The notes under the pieces were generated by a model, which was given only the letters and a program-made list of their open reading frames with translations, was not told where the DNA came from and did no database searches. A program made the translations under genes and the position numbers. From positions 1 through 12,547 of the forward strand of contig DKKT01000032.1 of the NCBI GenBank assembly GCA_002455425.1: a DNA stretch of 12,547 nt, in the 5' to 3' direction. Each line of letters starts with the position of its first letter. Position 1 is the first letter of the stretch. The stretch is from Chthonomonas sp. UBA6659. Lineage in GTDB: Bacteria; Armatimonadota; Fimbriimonadia; Fimbriimonadales; Fimbriimonadaceae. Positions 5,454 to 12,313 of the stretch are shown here, piece after piece.

Positions 5454-6634
5454 CGCTTGGCCAACCCGGCCCGATCGAACGCTTGCCGCAGGTCGGCGAG
5501 GAGGTCGGTCGGGGTTTCAAGCCCATTGAACAGCCGGACCACCCACCGGCGCTCGTTCCATCCGATCGGATGCATCGTGAGGGGCACGCAGAGGCTCTCG
5601 AACCCGCCCCAACTGACGCCGAGCTGATAGAGTTCGAGCGCGTCTGCGAACGCGCGGATTTTGGCCTCGTCTTGGTCGACCGGCTCGAAGCTGAGGAGCC
5701 CACCCGATCCGCGCATCTGCTTCGTGAAAAGCTCTCGTTGAGGGAAGGTCGGCAGGCCGGGATGGAAGACCTGCGCGACTTCGGGCTGATCGAGGAGCCA
5801 GTTCGCGACGAAGTTGCCGACTTCCTGGTGGGCCTTCATGCGAATCGGTAGCGTCCGCACGCCACGAAGCATGAGCCAGGCAGGGAAGGGCGCGAGAATG
5901 CCGCCGAGGAGGGCGAGCTCATGCTGGATGATCGCGTCCATGCGCTCTTGACTCGTCATCATCGCGCCCGCGACGATGTCGCTGTGTCCGCCGAGGTACT
6001 TGGATGCGCTGTGGACGATGATGTCGACCCCGAAATCGGCCGGATTCTGGAAGATCGGCGAACTGTAGCTGTTATCGTGGATCGTGGCGATGCCCTTCGC
6101 CCGCGCGGTGGAGCAGATCGTCTCGAGATCCTGAAGCCGGAAGAGGATGCTGCCCGGCGATTCAAGGTAGATCGCCTTGGTCTCGGGACGGATGGCATCG
6201 AGCACGTCCTCCGGGCAGAGTCCCGCGACGAAGGTCGTCGTGACCCCGAACTTGGGGAGGTACTCCTCGAGGAACATCCGCGTCGGGCCGTAGCAGGTGT
6301 CGATCGCGACGACGTGACTGCCCGACTCTACGCAGTGCATGATCGCGGCGCTGATCGCGGCCATACCGCTTCCGAACACTTTGCCCGCCTCGCAGTGCTC
6401 CATTCGGGCGAGCTTTCTTTCCAGCATGTCGAGGGTCGGGTTCGAGATGCGGCTGTAGTTGTGCGGCTTGCGCTCCGCACCGGTGGCGTCGAACGACTTC
6501 TCAAACGCGGAGCAGTCTTCGTGGACGAAGAGCGAGGTTTGGAAGATCGGGGGAGTGACGGCACCCAGCACGTGCTCTTCCTCCCCGAGGTGCTGGATTT
6601 GGGATTCGAGCCCGAGACGGTCGTAGCGACTCAT
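5450..6634 (-). CDS. PLP-dependent Cys/Met metabolism enzyme, cystathionine beta-lyase type
   Basis: 394 residues, full length for the Cys/Met metabolism PLP family (MetB/MetC/MGL). Seen in order: YSRISNPT (60-67, the Tyr/Arg pair that contacts PLP phosphate of the neighbouring subunit), GSGMAAI (about 88-94, phosphate binding), CYGPT (Tyr114, PLP stacking), HDNSYSSP (Asp187, pyridine nitrogen), HSASKYLGGHSD (Lys212, Schiff base) and SWGGFESL near the C-terminus. The SWGGxESL phrase and the HSASKYLxGHSD context favour a cystathionine beta-lyase (cystathionine to homocysteine, pyruvate and ammonia) over gamma-synthase, but methionine gamma-lyase or cysteine desulfhydrase activity cannot be excluded. 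Cytoplasmic, homotetrameric in the family. First gene of a two-gene unit with the DUF885 gene; TAACCT lies 6 nt before the ATG. Confidence 0.92.
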   Translation of the reverse strand: MSRYDRLGLESQIQHLGEEEHVLGAVTPPIFQTSLFVHEDCSAFEKSFDATGAERKPHNYSRISNPTLDMLERKLARMEHCEAGKVFGSGMAAISAAIMHCVESGSHVVAIDTCYGPTRMFLEEYLPKFGVTTTFVAGLCPEDVLDAIRPETKAIYLESPGSILFRLQDLETICSTARAKGIATIHDNSYSSPIFQNPADFGVDIIVHSASKYLGGHSDIVAGAMMTSQERMDAIIQHELALLGGILAPFPAWLMLRGVRTLPIRMKAHQEVGNFVANWLLDQPEVAQVFHPGLPTFPQRELFTKQMRGSGGLLSFEPVDQDEAKIRAFADALELYQLGVSWGGFESLCVPLTMHPIGWNERRWVVRLFNGLETPTDLLADLRQAFDRAGLAKR

Positions 6635-6640
6635 CGGCCA

Positions 6641-6646
6641 AGGTTA
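6641..6646 (-). promoter_or_regulatory. Candidate -10 box for the PLP enzyme gene (leaderless)
   Basis: TAACCT on the minus strand ends 6 nt before the ATG at 6634. No SD is present. I see no consensus -35 at 17 bp. Confidence 0.35.
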
Positions 6647-6726
6647 TCCCAAAGGACGCGCGCCCGTCGGCGTCGATGCCAGGGGTCGTGGGCGCACGGA
6701 TGGGTAGAGTGGCTTCCGGTGACGCG

Positions 6727-7242
6727 GTGAACGAGGCGAAGCTTTACATATTCGCGGGACTTCCGGGCAGCGGAAAAACGACGCTCGCACGCCTCCTCGC
6801 GCAACGCACCGGTGGTGCCCACCTGCGGATCGATACGATCGAGCAGGCTCTGAGGGACCTTTGCTCCGTCGACGTTCAGGGTGAGGGCTATCGCTTGGCA
6901 TACCGAATTGCCGAGGACATCTTGAACGTCGGTGTCGGCGCGGTCGCCGATTCCTGCAATCCGATCGAACTCACCCGACGCGAGTGGGAAGCGACGGCGC
7001 GTCGAGCCCGCTCGCCGTATGTGAACATCGAAGTGATCTGCTCCGATCCCCGGCAGCATCGGGAGCGGGTCGAGACGCGAACTTCGACGATTCCGGGGCA
7101 TCGGCTTCCGACCTGGTCCGAGGTCGAGACACGCGAGTACCACGCCTGGACGGTGGCGAGAATCGTCATCGATACCGCGGGGAAGACCCCGGGTGAGTGC
7201 ATCGAGGAACTCCTCTCCCAAGTGTCGGACAAGACCGGCTAG
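6727..7242 (+). CDS. P-loop small-molecule kinase-like protein (AAA_33 type)
   Basis: 171 residues from GTG at 6727 (MNEAKLYIFAGLPGSGKTT). The Walker A GLPGSGKTT is near the N-terminus, followed by a conserved-looking acidic residue (RIDTIEQALR), VADSCNPIELTRREW at the second beta-strand position, and a lid-like arginine-rich segment (RQHRERVETRT). This is the layout of small P-loop kinases related to AAA_33, shikimate and adenylylsulfate kinases, which phosphorylate small molecules in the cytoplasm. The substrate cannot be told. Upstream in-frame starts at 6676 and 6700 exist, but they would crowd the divergent gene starting at 6634 and add 9-17 residues unlike the family. GGTGA lies 4 nt before the chosen GTG, and TAGAGT at 6705-6710 could be its -10. 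Confidence 0.82.
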   Translation: MNEAKLYIFAGLPGSGKTTLARLLAQRTGGAHLRIDTIEQALRDLCSVDVQGEGYRLAYRIAEDILNVGVGAVADSCNPIELTRREWEATARRARSPYVNIEVICSDPRQHRERVETRTSTIPGHRLPTWSEVETREYHAWTVARIVIDTAGKTPGECIEELLSQVSDKTG

Positions 7243-7355
7243 GCTCAGCACCACCCAGGTCGATCCGGCAACCGACGGCTGCTGCGATACGGTGTCGAAA
7301 CGGGATTCAAGAGAAAATTGCGTGGGCCACCCCCGGAATTCGGGGATTCCGTTCG

Positions 7356-7361
7356 TATAAT
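7356..7361 (+). promoter_or_regulatory. -10 box (TATAAT) for the FHA/PP2C/der gene run
   Basis: A perfect TATAAT 22 nt before the ATG at 7384, with a purine-rich SD (GGAGGGAGGGG) between them. No good -35 lies 17 bp upstream. Instead a near-palindrome, CCCCGGAATTCGGGG (7331-7345, one mismatched pair around GAATTC), covers that position and could be an operator for an activator or repressor. The 141-bp gap 7243-7383 holds nothing else I can name. Confidence 0.6.
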
Positions 7362-7383
7362 GGACCCGGAGGGAGGGGTATGC

Positions 7384-7845
7384 ATGGTTAGCAACACCAT
7401 CTTGTACATTGCACTGATGTCGACGGGCCGGCTCAACGTCGCCCTGACCAAGGACCTTCTCTTGACGGTGCGTAAGCTGAAGAGCCGCTCGGGCTCGGTT
7501 GAGGGGATCGTCTTTCTCGAGGAGTTCGATTCTCTTCGCGCCGCTGCCGCACGTTTGGTCGAGCTGCGTTCGTTGGCCCCGACCGAGCTCTGGACCCTCG
7601 TCAAGGACGTCAATCCGCAGCTGTCGGATCTATCGGGCGAGTTCGTGCCGGTCGCCGCCACTTTCGACAGTCTGTCGTGGCTGATCGACGACTGGAGCGA
7701 CGAGGGCGATGAGGGCGGCGGGGTGCTCGCCCGTCTTCGCAGAGGCCCGACGGGACCGATTCGTTCGAAAACCGCTTCGCACGCAGAAGGTCTCCCTGAG
7801 CTCTGGGCGCGGGAGCAAGAGTACCGCGCAGTATTCGGCGGCTGA
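7384..7845 (+). CDS. Protein of unknown function heading the FHA/PP2C gene run
   Basis: 153 residues from ATG at 7384, which follows GGAGGGAGGGG at good SD spacing and the TATAAT box; in-frame ATGs further upstream lie before or inside the promoter. I do not recognise a family. The N-terminal 110 residues look like a folded mixed alpha/beta domain (NTILYIALMSTGRLNVALTK, then a long helix around AAAARLVELRSL), followed by WLIDDWSDEGDEGGG, an acidic, flexible stretch, and a basic tail containing RRGPTGPIRSK. No signal peptide or certain TM segment. It ends 43 bp before the FHA gene and probably shares its transcript, so a role in the same phospho-signalling or in Der-related ribosome assembly is possible but unproven. 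Confidence 0.75.
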   Translation: MVSNTILYIALMSTGRLNVALTKDLLLTVRKLKSRSGSVEGIVFLEEFDSLRAAAARLVELRSLAPTELWTLVKDVNPQLSDLSGEFVPVAATFDSLSWLIDDWSDEGDEGGGVLARLRRGPTGPIRSKTASHAEGLPELWAREQEYRAVFGG

Positions 7846-7888
7846 GAAAGACGACAAAGGCGGCGCCGAATCCGTCCAGAATGGTGAC

Positions 7889-8788
7889 ATGAGCGATGCG
7901 AATCGCACCCAGATGCTCACCGACCCCCATCGCACCGTCATGGGTGCGCCCCCGTCGGCCGACCCGAACAAGACGATCATGGGGACGGCACCGACCCTGA
8001 ACGCCACCCAGACCATCAAACCCGTCCAATGTCCGGTCTGCAAGACCTTCAATCCGGTCGGCGTGATGTTTTGTGTCGAGTGCGGCTTGATCTTCGATCG
8101 CGCTCTTCCCGGCGATGCATTCGGGGCGCCGACCGTGATCCTCCCGTGCCTCGTCGACGAGGCCGGTCGCGAGCATGCGCTGCGGCCCGGGCCGAACGTG
8201 ATCGGACGCCAAGGCGATGTGCTCATCGAAGACGGACGAGTCAGCCGGCGGCACGCCCAGGTCATCTCCGAAGGGGATGCACTGTATGTGGAAGATCTGG
8301 GCAGTACCAACGGCACTTCGCTTAACGATGCTGCGGTGACCGCCGGCGAGCGCACGCACATTCAGTCCGGCGACAAGATTTCGGTTGGCGGCTACCTCTT
8401 GGTGCTCAGTCTTCCGGGCGAGTCGGCCAAGACCGCGATGGGCCTCTCGGGGCGCACGGCCGCGATCGCCGCTGCCCCGACCGTGGAAACCGCGGCGGCA
8501 TGGCTCGAGGGTGGAGATCTTAAGTTCCGGCTCCACGACGGCACGAACACGTTCGGCCGCAAGGCCGACAACGACGTGCAGATTTCGGACCCTTACGTCT
8601 CCGGTCGCCACGGGACGATCGAGGTGACCGCCGAAGGAGTTTTCCTCACCGACACCGGGAGCACGAACGGAACGCTCCTCAACGAAGCCCGCCTCGAGCC
8701 GAATCGCAGAACTCAGATCGGACCCGACGACATCATCAAGCTCGGGGGTCTCGAACTTCGAGTCCGGGGCGCCAAGGAGCCGGCATGA
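7889..8788 (+). CDS. Zinc-ribbon protein with two FHA domains
   Basis: 299 residues from ATG at 7889. Residues 1-43 are flexible and carry repeated Thr motifs (NRTQM, HRTVMG, NKTIMG, NATQTI). A zinc ribbon follows (CPVC at 48-51, CVEC at 62-65). FHA1 spans about 100-175 with GR (106-107), SRRH (119-122) and STN (139-141). A linker with another KTAMG (181-185) leads to FHA2 at about 211-295 with GR (223-224), SGRH (238-241) and STN (258-260). Both FHA domains keep the Arg, Ser and His/Asn positions used for phosphothreonine binding. It is likely a cytoplasmic reader or scaffold of Ser/Thr kinase signalling, possibly itself phosphorylated at the N-terminus, as for GarA/OdhI. It overlaps the PP2C gene by 4 bp (ATGA). 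An upstream frame extension to 7709 overlaps the previous gene and is not domain-like. Confidence 0.93.
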   Translation: MSDANRTQMLTDPHRTVMGAPPSADPNKTIMGTAPTLNATQTIKPVQCPVCKTFNPVGVMFCVECGLIFDRALPGDAFGAPTVILPCLVDEAGREHALRPGPNVIGRQGDVLIEDGRVSRRHAQVISEGDALYVEDLGSTNGTSLNDAAVTAGERTHIQSGDKISVGGYLLVLSLPGESAKTAMGLSGRTAAIAAAPTVETAAAWLEGGDLKFRLHDGTNTFGRKADNDVQISDPYVSGRHGTIEVTAEGVFLTDTGSTNGTLLNEARLEPNRRTQIGPDDIIKLGGLELRVRGAKEPA

Positions 8789-9609
8789 CCGAAGACACCA
8801 CCGCCGAATACGCCTCGCCCGACCTGCTCCCGCCGGTCGACCTCCGTTACCGACCGGTCGTCACCGTCGCCTGCAAGACCGATCTCGGTCGGGTGCGCGA
8901 GAACAACGAGGACAAGTTCGAGTTCTTTCTCCCGGAGGAGGAGCGAGCGCTTGCCACGCGAGGTCTTGTGTTCCTCGTGTGCGACGGGATGGGCGGACAC
9001 GCCGCCGGCCAGATCGCGAGCGAACTGACCTGCAAGACGTTCATCGACGTGTATCTCCATCATCCGAGTGAGGACCCCGAAGTCGCGGCTCGCGCGGCCG
9101 CTACGGCGGCGAATCGCTTCGTGATCGATGTTTCCCGCGCCGTTCCCGGTCGCAGTGGCATGGGAACGACCCTCAGCGCTCTCCTGTTGATCCAGGACCG
9201 TGCGCTCGTGGTTCAGGTCGGCGACTCCCGGATCTATCGTCTCCGAACCGGCGCATGCACGCTCTTGACCACGGACCACACGTGGGTGGAGGAGGCGATC
9301 GCATCCGGCGTGATCCAAGCGAGCGAGGCGAGCACGCACCCGTACCGCCATGTGCTCACGCGCGCCATCGGAACCGAGGCGACGGTCACGCCGGACGTCT
9401 TTTGGGCCGACGTCCAAGTCGGCGACACCTACCTCCTGTGCTCGGATGGCGTGATGAACCACGTCTCCGATGGCGAAATCGAGGACGTCCTCGCGCGGCA
9501 TGCGCCGCCGATGGCGGCATGGAAGCTCGTCGCCCAGGCGCTGGCCGATGGGGGAAGCGACAACACAACCGTCGTCGTCGTGCGTGTGGACGACCTCGTT
9601 CAGCCTTAA
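8785..9609 (+). CDS. PP2C-family Ser/Thr protein phosphatase
   Basis: 274 residues, close to bacterial Stp/PstP catalytic-domain length. The metal-binding and signature motifs are all present: RENNED (38-43), CDGMGGHAAG (66-75), GMGTTLSAL (125-133), GDSRIYRL (146-153), CSDGV (219-223) and GGSDNTT (256-262). It should dephosphorylate phospho-Ser/Thr with Mn/Mg in the cytoplasm, opposing Hanks-type kinases; there is no TM segment. The ATG overlaps the FHA gene's stop, with AAGGAG 6 nt upstream, so the two are translationally coupled and probably functionally paired. No kinase gene is in the window. There is an N-terminal extension of about 25 residues before the domain. Confidence 0.96.
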   Translation: MTEDTTAEYASPDLLPPVDLRYRPVVTVACKTDLGRVRENNEDKFEFFLPEEERALATRGLVFLVCDGMGGHAAGQIASELTCKTFIDVYLHHPSEDPEVAARAAATAANRFVIDVSRAVPGRSGMGTTLSALLLIQDRALVVQVGDSRIYRLRTGACTLLTTDHTWVEEAIASGVIQASEASTHPYRHVLTRAIGTEATVTPDVFWADVQVGDTYLLCSDGVMNHVSDGEIEDVLARHAPPMAAWKLVAQALADGGSDNTTVVVVRVDDLVQP

Positions 9610-9628
9610 CGGGTACCCTCCCTACCCG
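9610..9628 (+). promoter_or_regulatory. Perfect hairpin in the 21-bp PP2C-der gap
   Basis: CGGGTA, a 7-nt pyrimidine loop, then TACCCG form a perfect 6-bp stem starting at the base after the PP2C stop and ending 2 nt before the der ATG. No SD precedes der. The hairpin could tune der translation or mRNA processing. TACCCT within it could instead be a -10 box. Confidence 0.35.
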
Positions 9629-9630
9629 CC

Positions 9631-10983
9631 ATGCGACCCAAACTTCCCGTCGTCGTGATCGTCGGCCGGCCCAACGTCGGGAAGAGCACGCTGTTCAACC
9701 GCATCGTCGGCAAGCGTGTTGCCGTGGTCGAAGACAGCCCCGGCATCACCCGTGACCGTCTCTATGCCGAGACCCAGTCATCGGGCCGTCACTTCGTCGT
9801 CGTCGACACCGGCGGCATCTTGTTCATGGACGACGACCCGCTCGTCGAGCAGATACGGGTCCAAGCCCAGATCGCCCTCGCCGAGGCCGACGTGGTCCTC
9901 TTCCTGGTCGATGCGGCCGAGGGCATCAATCCCGCAGACATCGATCTGGCCAACCACCTGCGTGGCTTCAAGAAGCCGATCTTGGTCGTCGCCAACAAGG
10001 CCGACAACCCGAAACGAGAAGCGACCGCCGGTGAGTTCTACGAACTTGGGATCGGCGATGTCTACTCCGTTTCGGGCCTTCATGGGCGTGGTGTCCATGC
10101 GCTGATCGATCATGTCGTCGGCTTGCTCCCTCCGGTCGAAGTCCTTGCCGACGAGCGTGAGGAGATCCGCCTCGCGATCGTCGGACGGCCGAATGTCGGC
10201 AAATCTTCCTTGTTCAACGCCTTCACCGGCGAACAGCGTGCGATCGTCTCGAACATCCCGGGCACGACCCGCGATGCGATCGACACCCTGATCGAGTACC
10301 GTGACGAGCGATTCCGCCTCATCGACACCGCCGGCCTTCGACGACGCGGCAAGACCCAGGGAACAGTCGAGTACTACATGGCGCTCCGCGCCACCAACGC
10401 GATCGAGCGCGCTCAGTGCGCGCTGATCGTGATCGACGGCAACGACGGCCTAACCGACGGCGACAAGCGGATCGCGAAGATCGCTCATGACGAGGGGCGG
10501 GCACTTGTCGTCGCGGTCAACAAATGGGACCTGATCGAGCCGCCCGACGGCTATCCCCGTCGGCCGTCGCCGGAAAAGAAGGCGTTCGTCAAGCAGCTGC
10601 GAAACGAACATCCCGAGATCGCGTACGCCGCCATCTGCTTTACCAGCGCGATCGAAAGCGCGGGCCTCGAGCCGGTTCTCGACAAGGTGATTTCCAGCGT
10701 GGAGTCGTGGAACTTCCGAATCCAGACCGGGCCACTGAACCGACTGATCCAAGACGCGATGTTCTCGAGACCCTACACGTCGAAGGGCAAGATCTTCAAG
10801 GTGTATTACGCGACCCAGGTCGGTGCTCGGCCTCCGAGCTTCGTGCTTTTCTGCAACGATCCGGACCTCATGCACTTCTCGTACAAGCGCTACCTTGAAA
10901 ACCAGATTCGCAAGATGTATCCGCTCGAGGGGACGCCGATCCGTGTGATTGCCCGCGAGCGCTCGAAGGACGAGCGCGATTGA
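9631..10983 (+). CDS. der: Ribosome biogenesis GTPase Der (EngA)
   Basis: 450 residues, normal for Der. Tandem GTPase domains are unique to this family: GD1 with GRPNVGKS (12-19), DTGG (59-62) and NKAD (122-125); GD2 with GRPNVGKS (185-192), DTAGLRRRG (232-240) and NKWD (297-300). The C-terminal KH-like domain runs from about 355 to the end (TGPLNRLIQ, GKIFKVYYATQ, PPSFVLFCN, RYLENQIR, PLEGTPIRV). Der binds the 50S subunit and acts late in its assembly and is essential in most bacteria studied. It sits 21 bp after the PP2C gene without an SD and overlaps the next gene by 4 bp, so it is likely part of the same run. Confidence 0.98.
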   Translation: MRPKLPVVVIVGRPNVGKSTLFNRIVGKRVAVVEDSPGITRDRLYAETQSSGRHFVVVDTGGILFMDDDPLVEQIRVQAQIALAEADVVLFLVDAAEGINPADIDLANHLRGFKKPILVVANKADNPKREATAGEFYELGIGDVYSVSGLHGRGVHALIDHVVGLLPPVEVLADEREEIRLAIVGRPNVGKSSLFNAFTGEQRAIVSNIPGTTRDAIDTLIEYRDERFRLIDTAGLRRRGKTQGTVEYYMALRATNAIERAQCALIVIDGNDGLTDGDKRIAKIAHDEGRALVVAVNKWDLIEPPDGYPRRPSPEKKAFVKQLRNEHPEIAYAAICFTSAIESAGLEPVLDKVISSVESWNFRIQTGPLNRLIQDAMFSRPYTSKGKIFKVYYATQVGARPPSFVLFCNDPDLMHFSYKRYLENQIRKMYPLEGTPIRVIARERSKDERD

Positions 10984-11681
10984 CGGAGGCTCCCTGGCGG
11001 CTAAGTGATGCCGTCGCGCCCGGGATTCGCGCTCTCAAAGCCCAGTGGGCGCCGATTCTCGTGGTTCAGATCCTCGCCGTGGGCCTGGTTCTCGGCTACT
11101 ACCGCAGTGAGACCGTGCAGAGCGTCGCCCACACGCTATCGGTATGGAAGAAGGACGGCGGCTTGGTTGCCGCATTCGTGGCCGGGTTCTTCGCCGGCGG
11201 ACTGCTCCCCGAGGTAGCGAAGGCGCTTGCCGGGCGGTTGGGTCGGCTCGATCGGAGTTGGCTTGGGCGAGCCGCGTTCACGGGCTTCGTCTACGGGGTG
11301 ATCGGCCTTGAGGTCGACCTGTTCTATCGGTTTCAGGCCGTCGTCTTCGGGGAGGGAACGGACTTCGCGACCATCGCGATCAAGACCGCCGTCGACATGG
11401 CCCTCTTCGCGACTCTCGTCGCGATCCCGACGACCGTCTTCCTGTTCGATTGGCGGAAGGCGGGGTTCTCGTGGCGAGCGCTGAAGGGCGAACTGCGCCC
11501 GATCTGGTACCGCGACCGCGTACTTCCGGCTCTGATTCCGAATTGGGCGTTCTGGACTCCGGTTCTCCTGTGCGTGTACGCGATGCCGACGGATCTGCAG
11601 TTCGTGTTCTCCGTCGTGATGGAAGCGGCCTGGAGTCTGGTCTTCGTGTTCATCGCGACCGAAGGCGAGACCATGGCCTGA
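10980..11681 (+). CDS. Mpv17/PMP22-like membrane protein
   Basis: 233 residues with TTG start overlapping the der stop (TTGA), preceded by AAGGACGAG, an acceptable SD inside der. Hydrophobic segments lie at about 24-40, 60-75, 97-115, 135-155 and 188-226. The C-terminal third resembles the Mpv17/PMP22 pattern: KTAVDMALFATLVAIPTTVF, then NWAFWTP (188-194), AMPTDLQF and a final tryptophan-containing helix, comparable to the NWxxWPxxQ-VPxxxR-W signature of that family. Family members are integral membrane proteins of unclear function in bacteria. The match is recognisable but several canonical residues (such as Gln after Pro) are missing, so an unrelated membrane protein remains possible. It is translationally coupled to der. 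Confidence 0.72.
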   Translation: MTEAPWRLSDAVAPGIRALKAQWAPILVVQILAVGLVLGYYRSETVQSVAHTLSVWKKDGGLVAAFVAGFFAGGLLPEVAKALAGRLGRLDRSWLGRAAFTGFVYGVIGLEVDLFYRFQAVVFGEGTDFATIAIKTAVDMALFATLVAIPTTVFLFDWRKAGFSWRALKGELRPIWYRDRVLPALIPNWAFWTPVLLCVYAMPTDLQFVFSVVMEAAWSLVFVFIATEGETMA

Positions 11682-11691
11682 TCATTCCAAG

Positions 11692-11697
11692 TATCCT
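11692..11697 (+). promoter_or_regulatory. Candidate -10 box for the secreted protein gene (leaderless)
   Basis: TATCCT ends 6 nt before the ATG at 11704. There is no SD between them. It lies in the 22-bp gap after the membrane protein gene. Confidence 0.4.
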
Positions 11698-11703
11698 CAA
11701 GAC

Positions 11704-12312
11704 ATGAAGTGGATCCAGAGCCTGGCTTTCGCCTCGATACTTTGCGGCGTTTCGGTTTCCATCGCACAAGCGCCCAGTCGGGGCACCGTCGCGATCTATC
11801 CGGTCATTTTCGACGAAACAGGGACCGAAACGTCGCGGGAGACGACGAAGAAGGCGATCTACGAGGTGATGCAGAAGGCGGGTTTCAAGCCGGTCGAAGA
11901 GCGCAAGGCGATGGCGGCTTGGGTCAACCTTGGTTTCGCGGACGCCACGATGGAAAGGCCGCCGACCGCCAAACAACTGACTCAGTTCGGAAAGGACACC
12001 GGTGCCAAGTACGTGGTCACCGCGACCGTCCATTTCCACACGCGATCGATCTGGGTCAACCTGGGTCCAAAGACCATCTCGACCTGCGACGTCACGGTCA
12101 CGATCGTCGATCCGAAGACCGCCAAGATCGCCTACGAGAAGCAGGCCTCGGGCCGCAGCGACGAGAAGAGCGATCCGATCAAGGTGGCCGGGGCGGTGCT
12201 GATCAGTCCACTCGTCACCGCGGTCAGCGGCGGCCCGAAGACGCCGCAAGAGAGTCGCGCGGGTCAGATCGCGGTCGCCAACGCGTTGTACAAGTTCGTC
12301 GTTCCGAAGTAG
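11704..12312 (+). CDS. Secreted protein of unknown function
   Basis: 202 residues with a clear signal peptide: MKW, a hydrophobic core (LAFASILCGVSVSI) and AQA as probable cleavage site at about residue 23. The mature domain starts with TVAIYPVIFDETGTETSR, a strand followed by a helix with KAGFKPVEE, and later has GAKYVVTATVHFHTRSIWV and DVTVTIVDPKTAKIAYEKQA. This alternation (ageing-strand, helix, then 'TGAKYVV.. VDPKTAKI') is reminiscent of outer-membrane-associated CsgG/FlgO/GNA1162-like folds that assemble nucleotide-binding-like alpha/beta domains, but I see no diagnostic motif and claim no family. No lipobox cysteine at the cleavage site. Its own likely promoter suggests it is transcribed separately from der. 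It ends 1 bp before the stop of the convergent gene. Confidence 0.83.
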   Translation: MKWIQSLAFASILCGVSVSIAQAPSRGTVAIYPVIFDETGTETSRETTKKAIYEVMQKAGFKPVEERKAMAAWVNLGFADATMERPPTAKQLTQFGKDTGAKYVVTATVHFHTRSIWVNLGPKTISTCDVTVTIVDPKTAKIAYEKQASGRSDEKSDPIKVAGAVLISPLVTAVSGGPKTPQESRAGQIAVANALYKFVVPK

Positions 12313-12313
12313 C

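Noticed and set aside
5012..5851. 279-codon plus-strand open frame
   Set aside because: Runs antisense across the DUF885 and PLP-enzyme genes; arginine-rich low-complexity translation typical of a shadow frame.
6631..7254. 207-codon minus-strand open frame over the P-loop kinase
   Set aside because: The plus strand carries a clear Walker A and kinase layout; the antisense product has no motif.
7331..7345. Near-palindrome around GAATTC as a terminator of the kinase gene
   Set aside because: Short, imperfect, no U-tract, and located at the -35 position of the next promoter; better treated as a possible operator.
7610..8611. 333-codon minus-strand open frame
   Set aside because: Antisense to the unknown gene and the FHA gene, which have clear domains and starts; the translation has no recognisable motif.
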